Positions 17,770-26,596 of a stretch of DNA of 64,000 bases are shown here, one piece after another. Source of the stretch: Lactiplantibacillus plantarum EGD-AQ4 (GTDB lineage Bacteria > Bacillota > Bacilli > Lactobacillales > Lactobacillaceae). The stretch covers positions 248,001-312,000 of the forward strand of contig NZ_AVAQ01000012.1 of assembly GCF_000463075.2 (NCBI RefSeq), given 5' to 3'. The position numbers were made by a program, and so were the translations under genes. Within the stretch, counting starts at the first letter, position 1. Each line of letters starts with the position of its first letter. The notes below the pieces were generated by a model. The model made no database searches. It was not told where the DNA came from and saw only the letters and a program-made list of their open reading frames with translations.

Positions 17770-18858
17770 ATGGTAAAACGATACGATAGCAAGAAAATCG
17801 AACAACTGATTTACAATATTTACAAAGGTTACGGTTTTTCTGAAGAAGAAAGTCAAGAAGTAGCCCACATGCTGATTTACACGGACTTGATTGGCATTGA
17901 GTCCCATGGGGTCCAGCGAATGATCATGTACGACGGCTTCATTCGCAATGGTAAGATTCGTGTACATAATCGTCCAGAAGTGGTCAAAGAAACCGATGTG
18001 AGCGCGGTCGTTGACGCCCACTTTGGCTTGGGGCAGTTAAATGGGATTTACAGCATGCGCCTCGCCATCGAAAAAGCGAAGCAACACGGCATTGGCATGG
18101 TCACGACGCGTAACTCCGGTCATTACGGCATTGCCGGGTACTACGCCAACATGGCTGCCGAAGAAGGACTAATTGGCTTATCATCGTGTAATTCGCGTTC
18201 AGCGATGTTACCGACACATGCCACGAAGGCCTTAGTCGGCACCAACCCGATCGCCTTTGCAATGCCGGCCCAACCGAACACGTTTATCTTCGACGCGGCG
18301 ACAACCACCGTGCCACAAGGTAAGATTGAAGTTTACCGTAAATTAGGCAAAGATTTACCGGCCTTATGGGTCGCTAAGGACGGCGAAACGCCCGTCAATC
18401 GGCATGACGATACCGAAGACTTGGACGCCCTGCGTGATTTAGATTCCAACGTTGGTTTGGCGCCTTTAGGTGGTGTTACCGAAGATACCGGTAGCCACAA
18501 GGGCTTTGGTCTCGGCGTCATCGTCGAAGTGTTCACCGCGATTCTTTCCCTGGGCAACACTTCCAATGAAATTACGCCAGACGACCTTTCCGTGGGTCCA
18601 TGTCAGAGCTTTATCGCCATCGACCCGTCAATCTTTGGTGATAAAGATGCCATCATTGACAAGTTCTCGGCTTACTTACAAGCCATCCGCGACCTGCCAT
18701 CCGTTCCTGGCAAACCAGTCATCGTCGCTGGCGACAAGGAAGCCGCTGCGTACCAAGACCGGTCAGCGAACGGTATCGAAATCGACGACAAGACGCTCGC
18801 AGAAGTCGTGGGCATCGCCAAACGACTAGGTATCGACTACGCGCAATACGTGGCCTAA
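17770..18858 (+). CDS. Ldh2-family NAD(P)-dependent malate/lactate dehydrogenase
   Basis: A 362-residue protein of the Ldh_2 (MdhB/YbiC/AllD) family. Seen: GIESHGVQRM, a GMVTTRNSGHYGIAGYYANMA active-site stretch with its histidine, LVGTNPIAFAMPAQ, and the glycine-rich KGFGLGVIVEVF. Family members reduce 2-oxo acids or oxidise 2-hydroxy acids (malate, lactate, ureidoglycolate). The start is uncertain: ATG at 17722 has no ribosome site, while the ATG at 17770 follows GGTGAAG. It stands alone, with an upstream inverted repeat and its own terminator. The exact substrate is not readable. Confidence 0.87.
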   Translation: MVKRYDSKKIEQLIYNIYKGYGFSEEESQEVAHMLIYTDLIGIESHGVQRMIMYDGFIRNGKIRVHNRPEVVKETDVSAVVDAHFGLGQLNGIYSMRLAIEKAKQHGIGMVTTRNSGHYGIAGYYANMAAEEGLIGLSSCNSRSAMLPTHATKALVGTNPIAFAMPAQPNTFIFDAATTTVPQGKIEVYRKLGKDLPALWVAKDGETPVNRHDDTEDLDALRDLDSNVGLAPLGGVTEDTGSHKGFGLGVIVEVFTAILSLGNTSNEITPDDLSVGPCQSFIAIDPSIFGDKDAIIDKFSAYLQAIRDLPSVPGKPVIVAGDKEAAAYQDRSANGIEIDDKTLAEVVGIAKRLGIDYAQYVA

Positions 18859-18877
18859 CTAAACTTGTATTAGACAA

Positions 18878-18934
18878 AAACCAGCAACTGCCTGTCCTGA
18901 AAATTCAGTGACGGGGCAGTTGCTGGTTTATTTT
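18878..18934 (+). terminator. Terminator of the Ldh2-type gene
   Basis: AAACCAGCAACTGCC pairs with GGCAGTTGCTGGTTT, with further GTC/GAC pairing inside, followed by ATTTTT. Confidence 0.8.
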
Positions 18935-19075
18935 TGACCGGTGGCATTCGGCAGTGATGAGATTTTTGACCCGGTATCACCCCCACCACTGACCGATGCC
19001 CAAAAAACGATTGCGCGGCCGATATAGTTTTGGCAAGCGCTACAAAAGCTTTACCTAGTCGGCGTGCAAACTGCC

Positions 19076-19120
19076 AAAAATAGGACGAGCAACCAAAAAT
19101 TGATTGCTCGTTCTATTTTT
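19076..19120 (-). terminator. Terminator of the SnoaL-like gene
   Basis: AAAAATAGgACGAGCAA and TTGCTCGTtCTATTTTT pair almost perfectly. It lies 23 bases past the stop of the leftward gene. Confidence 0.82.
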
Positions 19121-19142
19121 CACCAACCAGCCGCGCTTAAAC

Positions 19143-19514
19143 CTAATACGTACTAGCCACTTGGTCCGTAATCAGCCACTTGCCGCCTTGTTTTTTATAG
19201 AAGACCTGCATTTGCAACGGCCACGTATTGGCACCGCCACCCCAGATTTTAGCTTGAACCCGGTTCTGGCCGATTAAGCTAGCCTGATTACCGTTAATTT
19301 GGATAGCCTTGATCGCATCTTCTTTAGAAGAAAGGTACTGCATCTCGTCATTCTGAATTTGGTCGATCCATTCAAACTTAGGCTGAACGTAACCCGTCAT
19401 GTGGGTCAAATGCATGTCATCTGCCAAAATTTCATTCAATTTATTGAGATTTTTGTTGACCATCGCTTTATTTTCATCCCGATATAATTGTACGATTGCT
19501 TCTTCGTCTGTCAT
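19143..19514 (-). CDS. SnoaL-like / NTF2-fold protein
   Basis: A 123-residue NTF2-fold protein of the SnoaL or DUF4440 kind: EEAIVQLYRDENKAMVNKNLNKLNEILADDMHLTHMTGYVQPKFEW, then strands ending in KKQGGKWLITDQVAS. The family holds small enzymes and ligand binders; no catalytic role can be assigned. ATG at 19514 is used; a GTG three codons earlier overlaps the AGGGATG site. A LysR-type palindrome lies about 90 bases upstream, shared with the two redox operons, so it probably belongs to that regulon. Confidence 0.75.
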   Translation of the reverse strand: MTDEEAIVQLYRDENKAMVNKNLNKLNEILADDMHLTHMTGYVQPKFEWIDQIQNDEMQYLSSKEDAIKAIQINGNQASLIGQNRVQAKIWGGGANTWPLQMQVFYKKQGGKWLITDQVASTY

Positions 19515-19598
19515 ATCTTCCACATCCCTTGTCTTATTTACAGGGAAAATGATAACGAAATTTCCAGCTTAAAGCTATTTCACTTTGACGGACATTCG

Positions 19599-19613
19599 AT
19601 AAGTTTAGCTTAT
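19599..19613. promoter_or_regulatory. Candidate LysR operator upstream of the SnoaL-like gene
   Basis: ATAAGTTTAGCTTAT, an ATAAG/CTTAT palindrome of the T-N11-A type. It overlaps the stop codon of the LysR gene and lies about 90 bases upstream of the SnoaL-like start. It matches the palindromes at 22923 and 28463 except at two central bases. Confidence 0.5.
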
Positions 19614-20488
19614 GCAAAATTCTGTTTCAATAATTCCGCGAATGTCTCGATATAATATCCTGAATTATCCGCTTGCCAATAAGCATAGTAGTTTTGAACC
19701 AGGTTACGATTACCCTTGAACAAGGGCAGCATCTTGACAATCTCTTGGTCTAATTGTGACTGCATCCGCTGATTAATAATCAAATACCCTTGATTAGACG
19801 CAATCAGCATCTGGGCTTCATCATAATTCTGGGCACGGACAAACTCGCTTCTAACGCCCAGAACATCCCGATAGTATGCTTCTTCCGCTGCTTGTTGGGT
19901 GCCATCAATAATCAAGATGCAAGGAAGGTCGACTAAATCAGCAATTTCAATTTTGTCAGTATCTACTGGTAACGAATGATTAACAGCAACCATAAACTCA
20001 CTTGCCGTCAAGAATTCATTCTGGTACTCATTGGATAACGCGCGTCGCTGATCCGACAAATCCAAATCAATTTGACCTGTTCGTAATAATTCATAGAGGT
20101 CTTCATGGGTGCCACTACTAATTTTGATCTTAACCTTGGGGAATTCCTGAGTGAACTCAGACACCGTCTGCAAGAATTCGGTAGTCCCAAAACTTCTGAG
20201 ATAACCCACTCGCAATTCGGCTTCATCATTCTTTTCAATTTTAATCGTGTTCTCAACGAGTTGATCGACATCGGCTAAAATATCCTGACTGTGGATATAA
20301 AAATATTGCCCTGCTTCAGTGACTTCAAAGCTGCGCCCCTTCCGCTTGATGAGGGTGATGCCCAAGCGATTTTCAAGTTCCTTCATCTGTTGCGAAATGG
20401 CTGATTGTGAAATATGGCAGTCCACCGCCGCTTGGGTAAAACTATGATTCTTGACGATTGCGATGAAATACTGCATTTGTTGAAACAT
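19610..20488 (-). CDS. LysR-family transcriptional regulator
   Basis: A 292-residue LysR protein. N-terminal winged HTH: FIAIVKNHSFTQAAVDCHISQSAISQQMKELENRLGITLIKR. Substrate-binding domain from about residue 90 (ELRVGYLRSFGTTEFLQTV). The ATG at 20488 is set by GAGGTG 6 bases upstream; the track of codons before it lacks a ribosome site. It is the last gene of the CMD/SDR/NmrA run, 89 bases after the NmrA-like gene. Three matching palindromes, upstream of the SnoaL-like gene, the CMD operon and the gdh operon, are likely its sites. The inducer is unknown. Confidence 0.9.
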   Translation of the reverse strand: MFQQMQYFIAIVKNHSFTQAAVDCHISQSAISQQMKELENRLGITLIKRKGRSFEVTEAGQYFYIHSQDILADVDQLVENTIKIEKNDEAELRVGYLRSFGTTEFLQTVSEFTQEFPKVKIKISSGTHEDLYELLRTGQIDLDLSDQRRALSNEYQNEFLTASEFMVAVNHSLPVDTDKIEIADLVDLPCILIIDGTQQAAEEAYYRDVLGVRSEFVRAQNYDEAQMLIASNQGYLIINQRMQSQLDQEIVKMLPLFKGNRNLVQNYYAYWQADNSGYYIETFAELLKQNFA

Positions 20489-20577
20489 TGACGACACCTC
20501 AACTTTTATAGCGTTTATGATTAAATTTATTATGCCACAGAAAAAGGCCACTAGCTGAACTAATGACCTTATCATGC

Positions 20578-21174
20578 TTATTTTGAATTTAAACCAACGC
20601 TATCATGTGAATAGTAGTTGTCATCCGCAACGGCATTCTTCACAAAATCAGCGATTGAACTGATAGAGACGTCATGACCGCCAAAGGGTTCACCCTTCTT
20701 CGTGATTTCATAATCAACTGGGCCACCGGTGAACCAACCTGGACGAATCACCGTATAGTTCAAGTCGGAACCTTCAACGATATCGGCCGCCTCCCGGTAA
20801 GACTTCAGCATTGAATTATGACTCAGATTGCCACTCGCACCAATCGAAGCCGGGATTTCATCATAAATGCCCATGGAAGTAATAAATAATAACCGTGCAA
20901 CATTGTTACGATCCATTGCGGCCACGATCTTGTTCGCAAACCGACCTAAGGCGCCGCTTAAGGCAACAAAAACAACGTCTTGTCCGGCAATGGCCTGGTC
21001 CAAATCGCGATCGTTGGTCACATCGCCAGCAATCACCGTTTCACGTTCGCCGGCCTTTAACCGACTAGCACTTCTTGCAAATAACGTTAACTGATTATCA
21101 GTTTCGTTTAACAAAGTTTCTCGCACTGCACTGCCAATCGTACCGGTTGCACCAATAATTAAAACTTTTTTCAT
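20578..21174 (-). CDS. NAD(P)-binding NmrA/SDR-like protein
   Basis: A 198-residue atypical SDR. Seen: the glycine motif GATGTIGSAV at the N-terminus, VVFVALSGALGR, and YTVIRPGWFTGG near the C-terminal third. Relatives act as NAD(P)H sensors or flavin/quinone-type reductases. No classical YxxxK is obvious, which is usual for this branch. GAGGAG sits 8 bases before the ATG at 21174. It follows the SDR gene by 30 bases in the CMD operon. Confidence 0.82.
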   Translation of the reverse strand: MKKVLIIGATGTIGSAVRETLLNETDNQLTLFARSASRLKAGERETVIAGDVTNDRDLDQAIAGQDVVFVALSGALGRFANKIVAAMDRNNVARLLFITSMGIYDEIPASIGASGNLSHNSMLKSYREAADIVEGSDLNYTVIRPGWFTGGPVDYEITKKGEPFGGHDVSISSIADFVKNAVADDNYYSHDSVGLNSK

Positions 21175-21204
21175 GATTTTTCTCCTCATTTCTACTGCTT
21201 TAAC

Positions 21205-22044
21205 TTATTCGCCAGCTGGAAAATCAGTTGACGCTGCCAGTTCCTTTTCAGTTTGATATTCCGCCAACCGCTTTTCAATAGTGTCAATCGTGCTTGCCAA
21301 CGCTTGTGATCCTAAGACCATATGCAACGGCATGTCAGGCTGATCAACACTTTCGATAATGCGAGCAGCCATTCGAGCTGGATCGCCGGGTGCCAAACCA
21401 TTTGCTGGGTCAAGCATCTTCATGAAAGCGTGCGCTGGATTTTCATCATATTCCTTCATCAAATTGGCAACATGCGCACTACCGTACCGGAATTCAGTCC
21501 GAGCGCCACCGGGTTCAACGATCGTCATGCCAATGTTAAATGGTGCGACCTCTTGCGCCACGGATTCACAGAAGCCTTCAATACCAAACTTTGCGGCGTG
21601 ATACATCGAATTACCCGCAAAGGCAACTTGACCACCATAGGATGAAATCTGGATGATTTGGCCATGTTGTTGCTTGCGCATGAATGGCAAGACTGAGCGA
21701 ATCATTTGAATCGAACCCGTTAAGTCGGTCGCCAAAATTTTATCAATATCTGTATCACTCAACTCTTCAGCCGCACCGAAGAGCCCGTAACCCGCGTTAT
21801 TAACTAAAACATCGATTGGATGTTCAGTCGCAACTCGATTGACCAATTCATGAATTGCCGGAACATCCATGACATCTAGGATTTCACAAATAAAAGTATC
21901 CGGATACTGATCAATTAAATCTTGAACTTTAGCCGTATTTCGAACCGTCCCAATCACGGTATTGCCCGCTGCCAATAACTGCGCCGTCATTGCCCGACCA
22001 AAACCGCTGCTAACACCCGTAATCAACCATGTTTTTTTCGTCAT
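21205..22044 (-). CDS. Short-chain dehydrogenase/reductase
   Basis: A 279-residue classical SDR with TGVSSGFGRAM for cofactor binding, NNAGYG, a catalytic serine in ISSYGG, and YHAAKFG (YxxxK). The length and the late VEPGGARTEF match the oxidoreductase group often called retinol-dehydrogenase-like. AAGGAG is well spaced before the ATG. Second gene of the operon under the LysR palindrome at 22923. Confidence 0.88.
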   Translation of the reverse strand: MTKKTWLITGVSSGFGRAMTAQLLAAGNTVIGTVRNTAKVQDLIDQYPDTFICEILDVMDVPAIHELVNRVATEHPIDVLVNNAGYGLFGAAEELSDTDIDKILATDLTGSIQMIRSVLPFMRKQQHGQIIQISSYGGQVAFAGNSMYHAAKFGIEGFCESVAQEVAPFNIGMTIVEPGGARTEFRYGSAHVANLMKEYDENPAHAFMKMLDPANGLAPGDPARMAARIIESVDQPDMPLHMVLGSQALASTIDTIEKRLAEYQTEKELAASTDFPAGE

Positions 22045-22064
22045 AATTATATTTCTCCTTGTCC

Positions 22065-22823
22065 TTAGTTATTTTCTGGAATAATTTCGTTTAATAAATT
22101 CAACGCTGTTAACGTTCTTGAGTAGCCAATAAATGGTAATAATACCGTAATGGTGGACAATAGTGTGTCCTTATCATTACCCACCGTCACATTATTGCGA
22201 ATGTGTCCCTTAACTTGTGGGTCCGCACCGCCCAGCGAAATCAGCATTGCAAAAGTAATCAATTCCCGCGTCTTGGCATCCAGACCTTTGCGGGTATAAT
22301 AGTCGCCGAAACAATTGTCAGCCAAGAACGTTGCAAAGTGCTTTTCGTTTTCCGGTAAGTTCTCCTGCATCTTATCAACGGCGTCACCGGCGAGCTGCCG
22401 AACGGTTTCCAATCCCTTTTCATACCGAGTTGCTGGTGTGGTCGTCGATTGCCCTTCAATCGGGAGTGAAATATGCCGTTCTGTAAAGACAGCGTTGGTG
22501 GCATGTAAGAAGTCAAAGACTTTTCCAAGGCCAACAGATGCGGTGGCTTGATAAACGATTTCTTTAACTTCGACCGGTGTCACACCAACGTTCAGCGCAC
22601 CATTGAGCATCGCCTGATATTCGTTAACGGATTGCATCGCAATCAACGCCGCCAAAGTAATTTTCATCCGCAACTTCAAGTCCAAGTTTTGATGTTGCAG
22701 GACTTCGTCAAAGTTAAAATTGTCGAAAATTTCAATGAATTCCGGGTCCGTGACTTTTAACGTCGACTTCAGATCTGGAAACAATTCTTTGTGATTTGCT
22801 TGCGCAGTTTTACTAATTGCCAT
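22065..22823 (-). CDS. Carboxymuconolactone decarboxylase family protein, two CMD domains
   Basis: A 252-residue protein with two CMD-type repeats: KITLAALIAMQSVNEYQAMLNGALNVGVTPVEVKEIVYQ and ELITFAMLISLGGADPQVKGHIRNNVTVGNDKDTLLSTI. The CxxC-type redox pair of AhpD is not present in either repeat, so an AhpD-like peroxidase role is unlikely. AAGGAAGG precedes the ATG. It is first in the operon CMD, SDR, NmrA-like, LysR. A promoter (TTGGTT, 17, TAAGAT) and a LysR palindrome lie upstream. Confidence 0.85.
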   Translation of the reverse strand: MAISKTAQANHKELFPDLKSTLKVTDPEFIEIFDNFNFDEVLQHQNLDLKLRMKITLAALIAMQSVNEYQAMLNGALNVGVTPVEVKEIVYQATASVGLGKVFDFLHATNAVFTERHISLPIEGQSTTTPATRYEKGLETVRQLAGDAVDKMQENLPENEKHFATFLADNCFGDYYTRKGLDAKTRELITFAMLISLGGADPQVKGHIRNNVTVGNDKDTLLSTITVLLPFIGYSRTLTALNLLNEIIPENN

Positions 22824-22873
22824 TACTGGATACCTTCCTTTATCATATTGCTGTTAACTCATTTACAAGTACT

Positions 22874-22902
22874 ATCTTACAAACAAAATGACGATCAACC
22901 AA
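22874..22902 (-). promoter_or_regulatory. Promoter of the CMD operon
   Basis: Minus-strand -35 TTGGTT at 22902-22897, 17-base spacer, -10 TAAGAT at 22879-22874. The same two boxes and spacing recur in front of gdh (28413-28441). Confidence 0.65.
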
Positions 22903-22922
22903 TTCCGATAACACATCTCATC

Positions 22923-22939
22923 GATAAGTTTTACTTATC
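22923..22939. promoter_or_regulatory. LysR operator of the CMD operon
   Basis: GATAAGT-TTT-ACTTATC, a perfect 7+7 palindrome, centred about 65 bases upstream of the start predicted from the promoter boxes. This is the usual position of a LysR recognition site. Confidence 0.65.
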
Positions 22940-23111
22940 AATCATAAGGCATGTGTGTGGCTAGCAGGTTAAGCTCATCGTTGATAGACCTGACGACGCG
23001 GTTGTTACTGATTTTCAGGCATATTAAAAGCCCTACCGAGTCGTCTTTAAACGGCTGAGTAAGGCTTTGAAATATCATGTCTGTTCCAGTCACTCGGTGA
23101 TACTAATGAAT

Positions 23112-24061
23112 GATACGCGTTGTGCTAGCTATTCTTTAGCATTAAAGCTGATTAAATCATGCCGCTTAGTTGGTTTGCTGTTCGTCTGCCAGAGATGCGT
23201 CCTATTCCGACCTCCGGGGCTGGCTGACAACGCTGGAACAGGGCGGACATCGATTTGAACTCACGCAGAAGATCACTGCGCAATTTCAAATACGAGTCTT
23301 CTTCTAGCCCGGGAAACCCACCCGGACAAGAAGAACTTCGCCCTTGAGCATTGTCAGCCAGCCCCTCCGGTCGGGAACCCGCTCGAATGGCCGATGAACG
23401 ACCGCCTACCTTGGTACAATTGAGCATTGAGTATGAGGGACTGGTCCTTGAGACAAACGTTTAACTAGTATAGATAATGATTTGCAGAATTTAAATATTG
23501 GTATGTTTGCCTGCAGACTATTGCTGACTCGATTGAAACTAGGCTTACAGTTAGACAGTAAATTTACCGTTTGATTCCAATTCGAGATTTAGGCATCTTT
23601 GTTGATGAAAAAGATTCGCCAGTGTTCAATACTGATGCTTAAAATTAGGATAGCTGGGAAATCATCGAAGCGAGTTTTACAGCTGAACCTTAAATTGATT
23701 GTTGACTAATAACCAACGATCAGTTCGTCAAAAGTTGGGTTCGCACATGTCTGCCTTTCGAATACCGTCCCGGCTGGAAGGTATTCTGGGCAAGGCCCAA
23801 TGGTGAAATTTCACTTAGCAAGCGTCTTGTGCTTGGTTAGTGAAAGACCAGAATTTAAGACGTGGTTTGTCGGCTTAAATCTGTGTCCACCACGTTCCGG
23901 CCATTGCCCAGAATGCCTGTAAGCCGGCGTGTGACGATGATACCACTGCACGTTTACGCTAATTCGCACCTTTTCCAGCGGGTTTCAGCTGGCAGCTTTT
24001 GAACCTAGAAATTGGCATGATTTAATCAGAATTCATGCAAAATTAACTAGCGCAATGCGCC
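23112..24061. repeat. Structured MITE-like element, copy 1 (950 bp)
   Basis: The ends are an imperfect inverted repeat of about 50 bases (23112-23163 against 24013-24061), both with GATTAAATCATGCC inside and GCGTTGTGCTAG or GCGCATTGCGCTAG outside. Inside are two large hairpin domains. Domain A (23207-23375) has a 28-base outer stem around GGGGCTGGCTGACAA and inner stems CGCAG/CTGCG, ATTTGAA/TTCAAAT and TTCTTCT/AGAAGAA. Domain B (about 23770-23925) is closed by ATTCTGGGCAA/TTGCCCAGAAT. No credible protein is encoded. A shortened inverted copy is at 45003-45646. Confidence 0.75.
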
Positions 24062-24116
24062 AACAGTCCTATTCTATTTCTGCTGCAAAAGATTCTGTAC
24101 GACCAGAACAATGCCT

Positions 24117-25131
24117 TTATTTCAAGGTTGCCATATCAATGACATACCGGTAATGGACCTTACTATCAAGAATGTTCTGATACGCGTCAGCGACATCATC
24201 GATTCCAATCATTTCAATTTGGGGTTTAATATGATTTTTAGCCGCAAAATCAAGCATTTCTTGGGTTAACGCAATTCCACCAACGTTGGATGTCGTAATA
24301 TTGGCCTGGTTACCAAACATCGAGAACAAATTGAAATGGATCTCATCACTTGGAATGCCGACATAACAAAGCGTCCCATTAAATTTCAATAATGGTAAAT
24401 AGTCACCAATATTCAAATCAACGGCGACCGTATTCAAAATAAAATCATACTGTCCTGCCAACGGCGCAAAGTCCGCCGGATCACGTAAAATTTCGTAACT
24501 TGTCGCACCGAATTGTTGTGCTTCTTCTCTTTTACTTTCAGAATGCCCAAGCACGGTAACATCGGCACCCATTTTGGCCGCAAATTGAACGGCAATATGC
24601 CCTAATCCGCCTAAGCCAATAACGGCAACTTTGCTACCAGCCCCAATTTGGTACTGTTTCATCGGATTATAAGTCGTGATACCCGCACACAATAATGGCG
24701 CAGCGTCCGCCAATGACAGTTCGTCAGGAATATGCAAGACAAAGTGATCCTTTACAACGATTGCTTGTGAATAACCGCCTTGCGTAATGGTCCCATCATC
24801 GTCTTCTGAATCAAATACAATGACCGTCCCTTTTTCACAGAACTGTTCACGGCCGGCTCGACATGCCGCACACTTACCACAGGAATTTACAAAGCAACCC
24901 ACGCCAACGCGATCACCTGGTTTGAAGTCCTTAACGTCTCTACCTACAGCAGTCACGATACCTGAAATCTCATGGCCAGGTACCATTGGAAAATGGGCGC
25001 CCTGCCATTGAACCATGCTCACATCACTGTGACAGATGCCACAATATTTAATCTCAATTGCGACATCATCTTGGCGAAGATCACGTCGCTGAATGATAGT
25101 CTGCTCAAAAGCCGAAAAGTCTCCCTTTTTT
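24117..25131 (-). pseudogene. Zinc alcohol dehydrogenase (YahK/AdhA type), 5' end lost
   Basis: The frame holds nearly the whole enzyme: YCGICHSD with the catalytic-zinc cysteine, FPMVPGHEISG, structural-zinc cysteines CGKCAACRAGREQFC, GLGGLGHIAVQFAAKMGA and the C-terminal YRYVIDMATLK. The upstream part KGDFSAFEQTIIQRRDL lies directly after a TAA, with no start codon between. The first ATG inside the frame comes after YCGICHSD, so any product would lack the catalytic cysteine. The native first few codons were removed by the deletion that fused this frame to the flavodoxin gene. It is the last gene of the gdh operon. Confidence 0.8.
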
Positions 25132-25519
25132 TAATTTTCGGACGTGCATTTTCATTCTGTTCCCTAGTCGCCCGCTTCACGGTTGCTTGGTAATTATACG
25201 GATAGGCTTGTTTTGGAACAATCCGATATTGTTTCGCACCAGTTTGTTGCGTGATAAGATTGGCAATTTGGTTCGTATCGCCAACCTTTAAATCGCGATT
25301 CGGATAATTTTGACCCGCACGGGAAAAGAACACAACAATTGTTCGGTTTGCTTGACTTGTCTGTTTCCGAGGATGCTGCGCTACTTTGTCCACACGATCC
25401 GTATGATTGTGATCATTTTGAAGTTGATAAACGCGGACCCCGATAAAAAATAATGCTGCTAAAACGATCAAACCGGCAATGACACTTTTCTTATTTTTCA
25501 ATCCAACTTGCCCCTTCAC
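25132..25519 (-). pseudogene. Membrane-anchored flavodoxin, C-terminal half lost
   Basis: It starts with an N-terminal membrane anchor (SVIAGLIVLAALFFIGVRVY). The flavodoxin-4 start IVVFFSRAGQNYPNRDLKVGDTNQIANLITQQTG then supplies the FMN phosphate loop, followed by QAYPYNYQATVKRATREQNENARPKIK. At the A7 run (25126-25132) homology ends and the reading frame runs on in the wrong frame of the ADH gene to a stop at 25019. Full-length relatives continue with about 60 or more residues, including the flavin ring-binding part. A non-functional truncation is the simplest reading. Confidence 0.8.
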
Positions 25520-25545
25520 TTAAAAATCATCCGCATGGCTGTGGC

Positions 25546-25977
25546 TTACTTTGCGAGTTGATTGTAAGCTTCATCACTGACAGCTTCCAGCCACTCATTA
25601 CTCGTATTTTCGCCAGGGACTTCAATTGCAATGTGGCTAAACCAGCTATTCGCCTTAGCGCCATGCCAATGCTTCACATTAGCAGGGATAATCACTTTGT
25701 CCCCAGGTTTGAGACTTTGTGCGGGTTGCCCTGCTTCCTGATACCAGCCTTCACCGGCAACACACAGCAGAATCTGTCCACCACCCTCAGTGGCATGATG
25801 AATATGCCAATTATTGCGACATCCCGGTTCAAAAGTGACGTTAGCAATGAAAAGCGTCGACTTTCCGGGCTCAGTGATTGGGTTTAAAAAGGACCGCCCA
25901 GAAAAGTATTGCGCAAAAGCAGTGTTGGCTTCTCCACGACCATAAATGTTTGCGATATTAAATTCAGTTTCATCCAT
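25546..25977 (-). CDS. Cupin-domain protein
   Basis: A 143-residue single cupin. The two cupin motifs are visible: RNNWHIHHATEGGGQILLCVAGEGWYQ and PGDKVIIPANVKHWHG, supplying the metal-binding histidines and glutamine. It resembles the CMD-associated cupins that accompany AhpD-like and dehydrogenase genes. AGGAGGT sits about 8 bases before the ATG. Fourth gene of the gdh operon, 27 bases after the acetyltransferase. Confidence 0.87.
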   Translation of the reverse strand: MDETEFNIANIYGRGEANTAFAQYFSGRSFLNPITEPGKSTLFIANVTFEPGCRNNWHIHHATEGGGQILLCVAGEGWYQEAGQPAQSLKPGDKVIIPANVKHWHGAKANSWFSHIAIEVPGENTSNEWLEAVSDEAYNQLAK

Positions 25978-26004
25978 CTCTCACAACCTCCTAAAAATGA
26001 TTGG

Positions 26005-26571
26005 TTACTGTTGTACTTTGTTATACTTGATTACCTTAGCTGGGACACCCACTGCAACCGCATTGTCAGGAATATCCTTTGTAACAACGGCGCCCGTGCC
26101 GATGATGGCATTTTCACCAATCGTTACACCGGGGGCAACGTTGACGCGAGCGCCAAGCCACGCGTTCTTTTTAATATGAATTTCTTTGGTCATAACGTTC
26201 CGAATATCAGCCGGATCATGATTGACCGTAAACAAACCAACTCCGGGACCCATCATGACACCATCATCAATGGTAATGGTGCCCAACGACATCATCGTCA
26301 AATTATGATTGGCGTAAACATTCTGCCCAAGATGGACCTGATTGCCACAGTCAATAAACATTGGTGGTGTAAAAAACGTCCCGTCGTGTATCTGGCCATG
26401 TAATAATTTATTTTCTAATTCCACAAGCCGCTCTCGATCACTAGGCATCGTCGCATTGATTTCATGACAAAGGTCATTACAGCGGTCAATTTCGCCATGA
26501 ACTTCTTTTTGGTATTGCGAATTACCAATATTAATCATTTGACCAGCTCTTAAATCATCAAAAATACTCAT
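26005..26571 (-). CDS. Maltose/galactoside O-acetyltransferase-like protein
   Basis: A 188-residue left-handed beta-helix acyltransferase. An N-terminal MAC domain (MINIGNSQYQKEVHGEIDRCNDLCHEIN) is followed by hexapeptide repeats (VYANHNLTMMSLGTITIDDGVMMGPGV) with the catalytic histidine in TVNHD, then VNVAPGVTIGENAIIGTGAVVTKDIP. Relatives (LacA, Maa) use acetyl-CoA to acetylate sugars. It sits between glcU and the cupin gene, in line with a sugar-related operon. Confidence 0.9.
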   Translation of the reverse strand: MSIFDDLRAGQMINIGNSQYQKEVHGEIDRCNDLCHEINATMPSDRERLVELENKLLHGQIHDGTFFTPPMFIDCGNQVHLGQNVYANHNLTMMSLGTITIDDGVMMGPGVGLFTVNHDPADIRNVMTKEIHIKKNAWLGARVNVAPGVTIGENAIIGTGAVVTKDIPDNAVAVGVPAKVIKYNKVQQ

Positions 26572-26596
26572 AGTTTATAATCTCCCATTACTCAGC

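Larger units (their letters stand above)
22857..23104. repeat. Promoter-region repeat, copy 1
   Basis: About 250 bases closely matching 28398-28655 in the same orientation: promoter, LysR palindrome, the string CATCGTTGATAGA, and an AAGCC(C)TACC...GTAAGGCTT hairpin (23027-23068). The end near CACTCGGTGATAC is shared by all copies. A shorter third copy with only the hairpin half is at 29686-29770. Confidence 0.8.

Noticed and set aside
19030-19045. TTGGCAAGCGCTACAA as a CcpA cre site.
   Set aside because: It is palindromic at the centre (AGCGCT) but several consensus positions fail and it is downstream of the genes on both sides.
23152-23427. A 91-residue minus-strand frame and a matching 97-residue frame at 45335-45628.
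   Set aside because: They lie inside the two structured elements. They differ mostly by amino acid-changing substitutions and have no good ribosome site, so the similarity comes from the shared DNA element and not from a protein.
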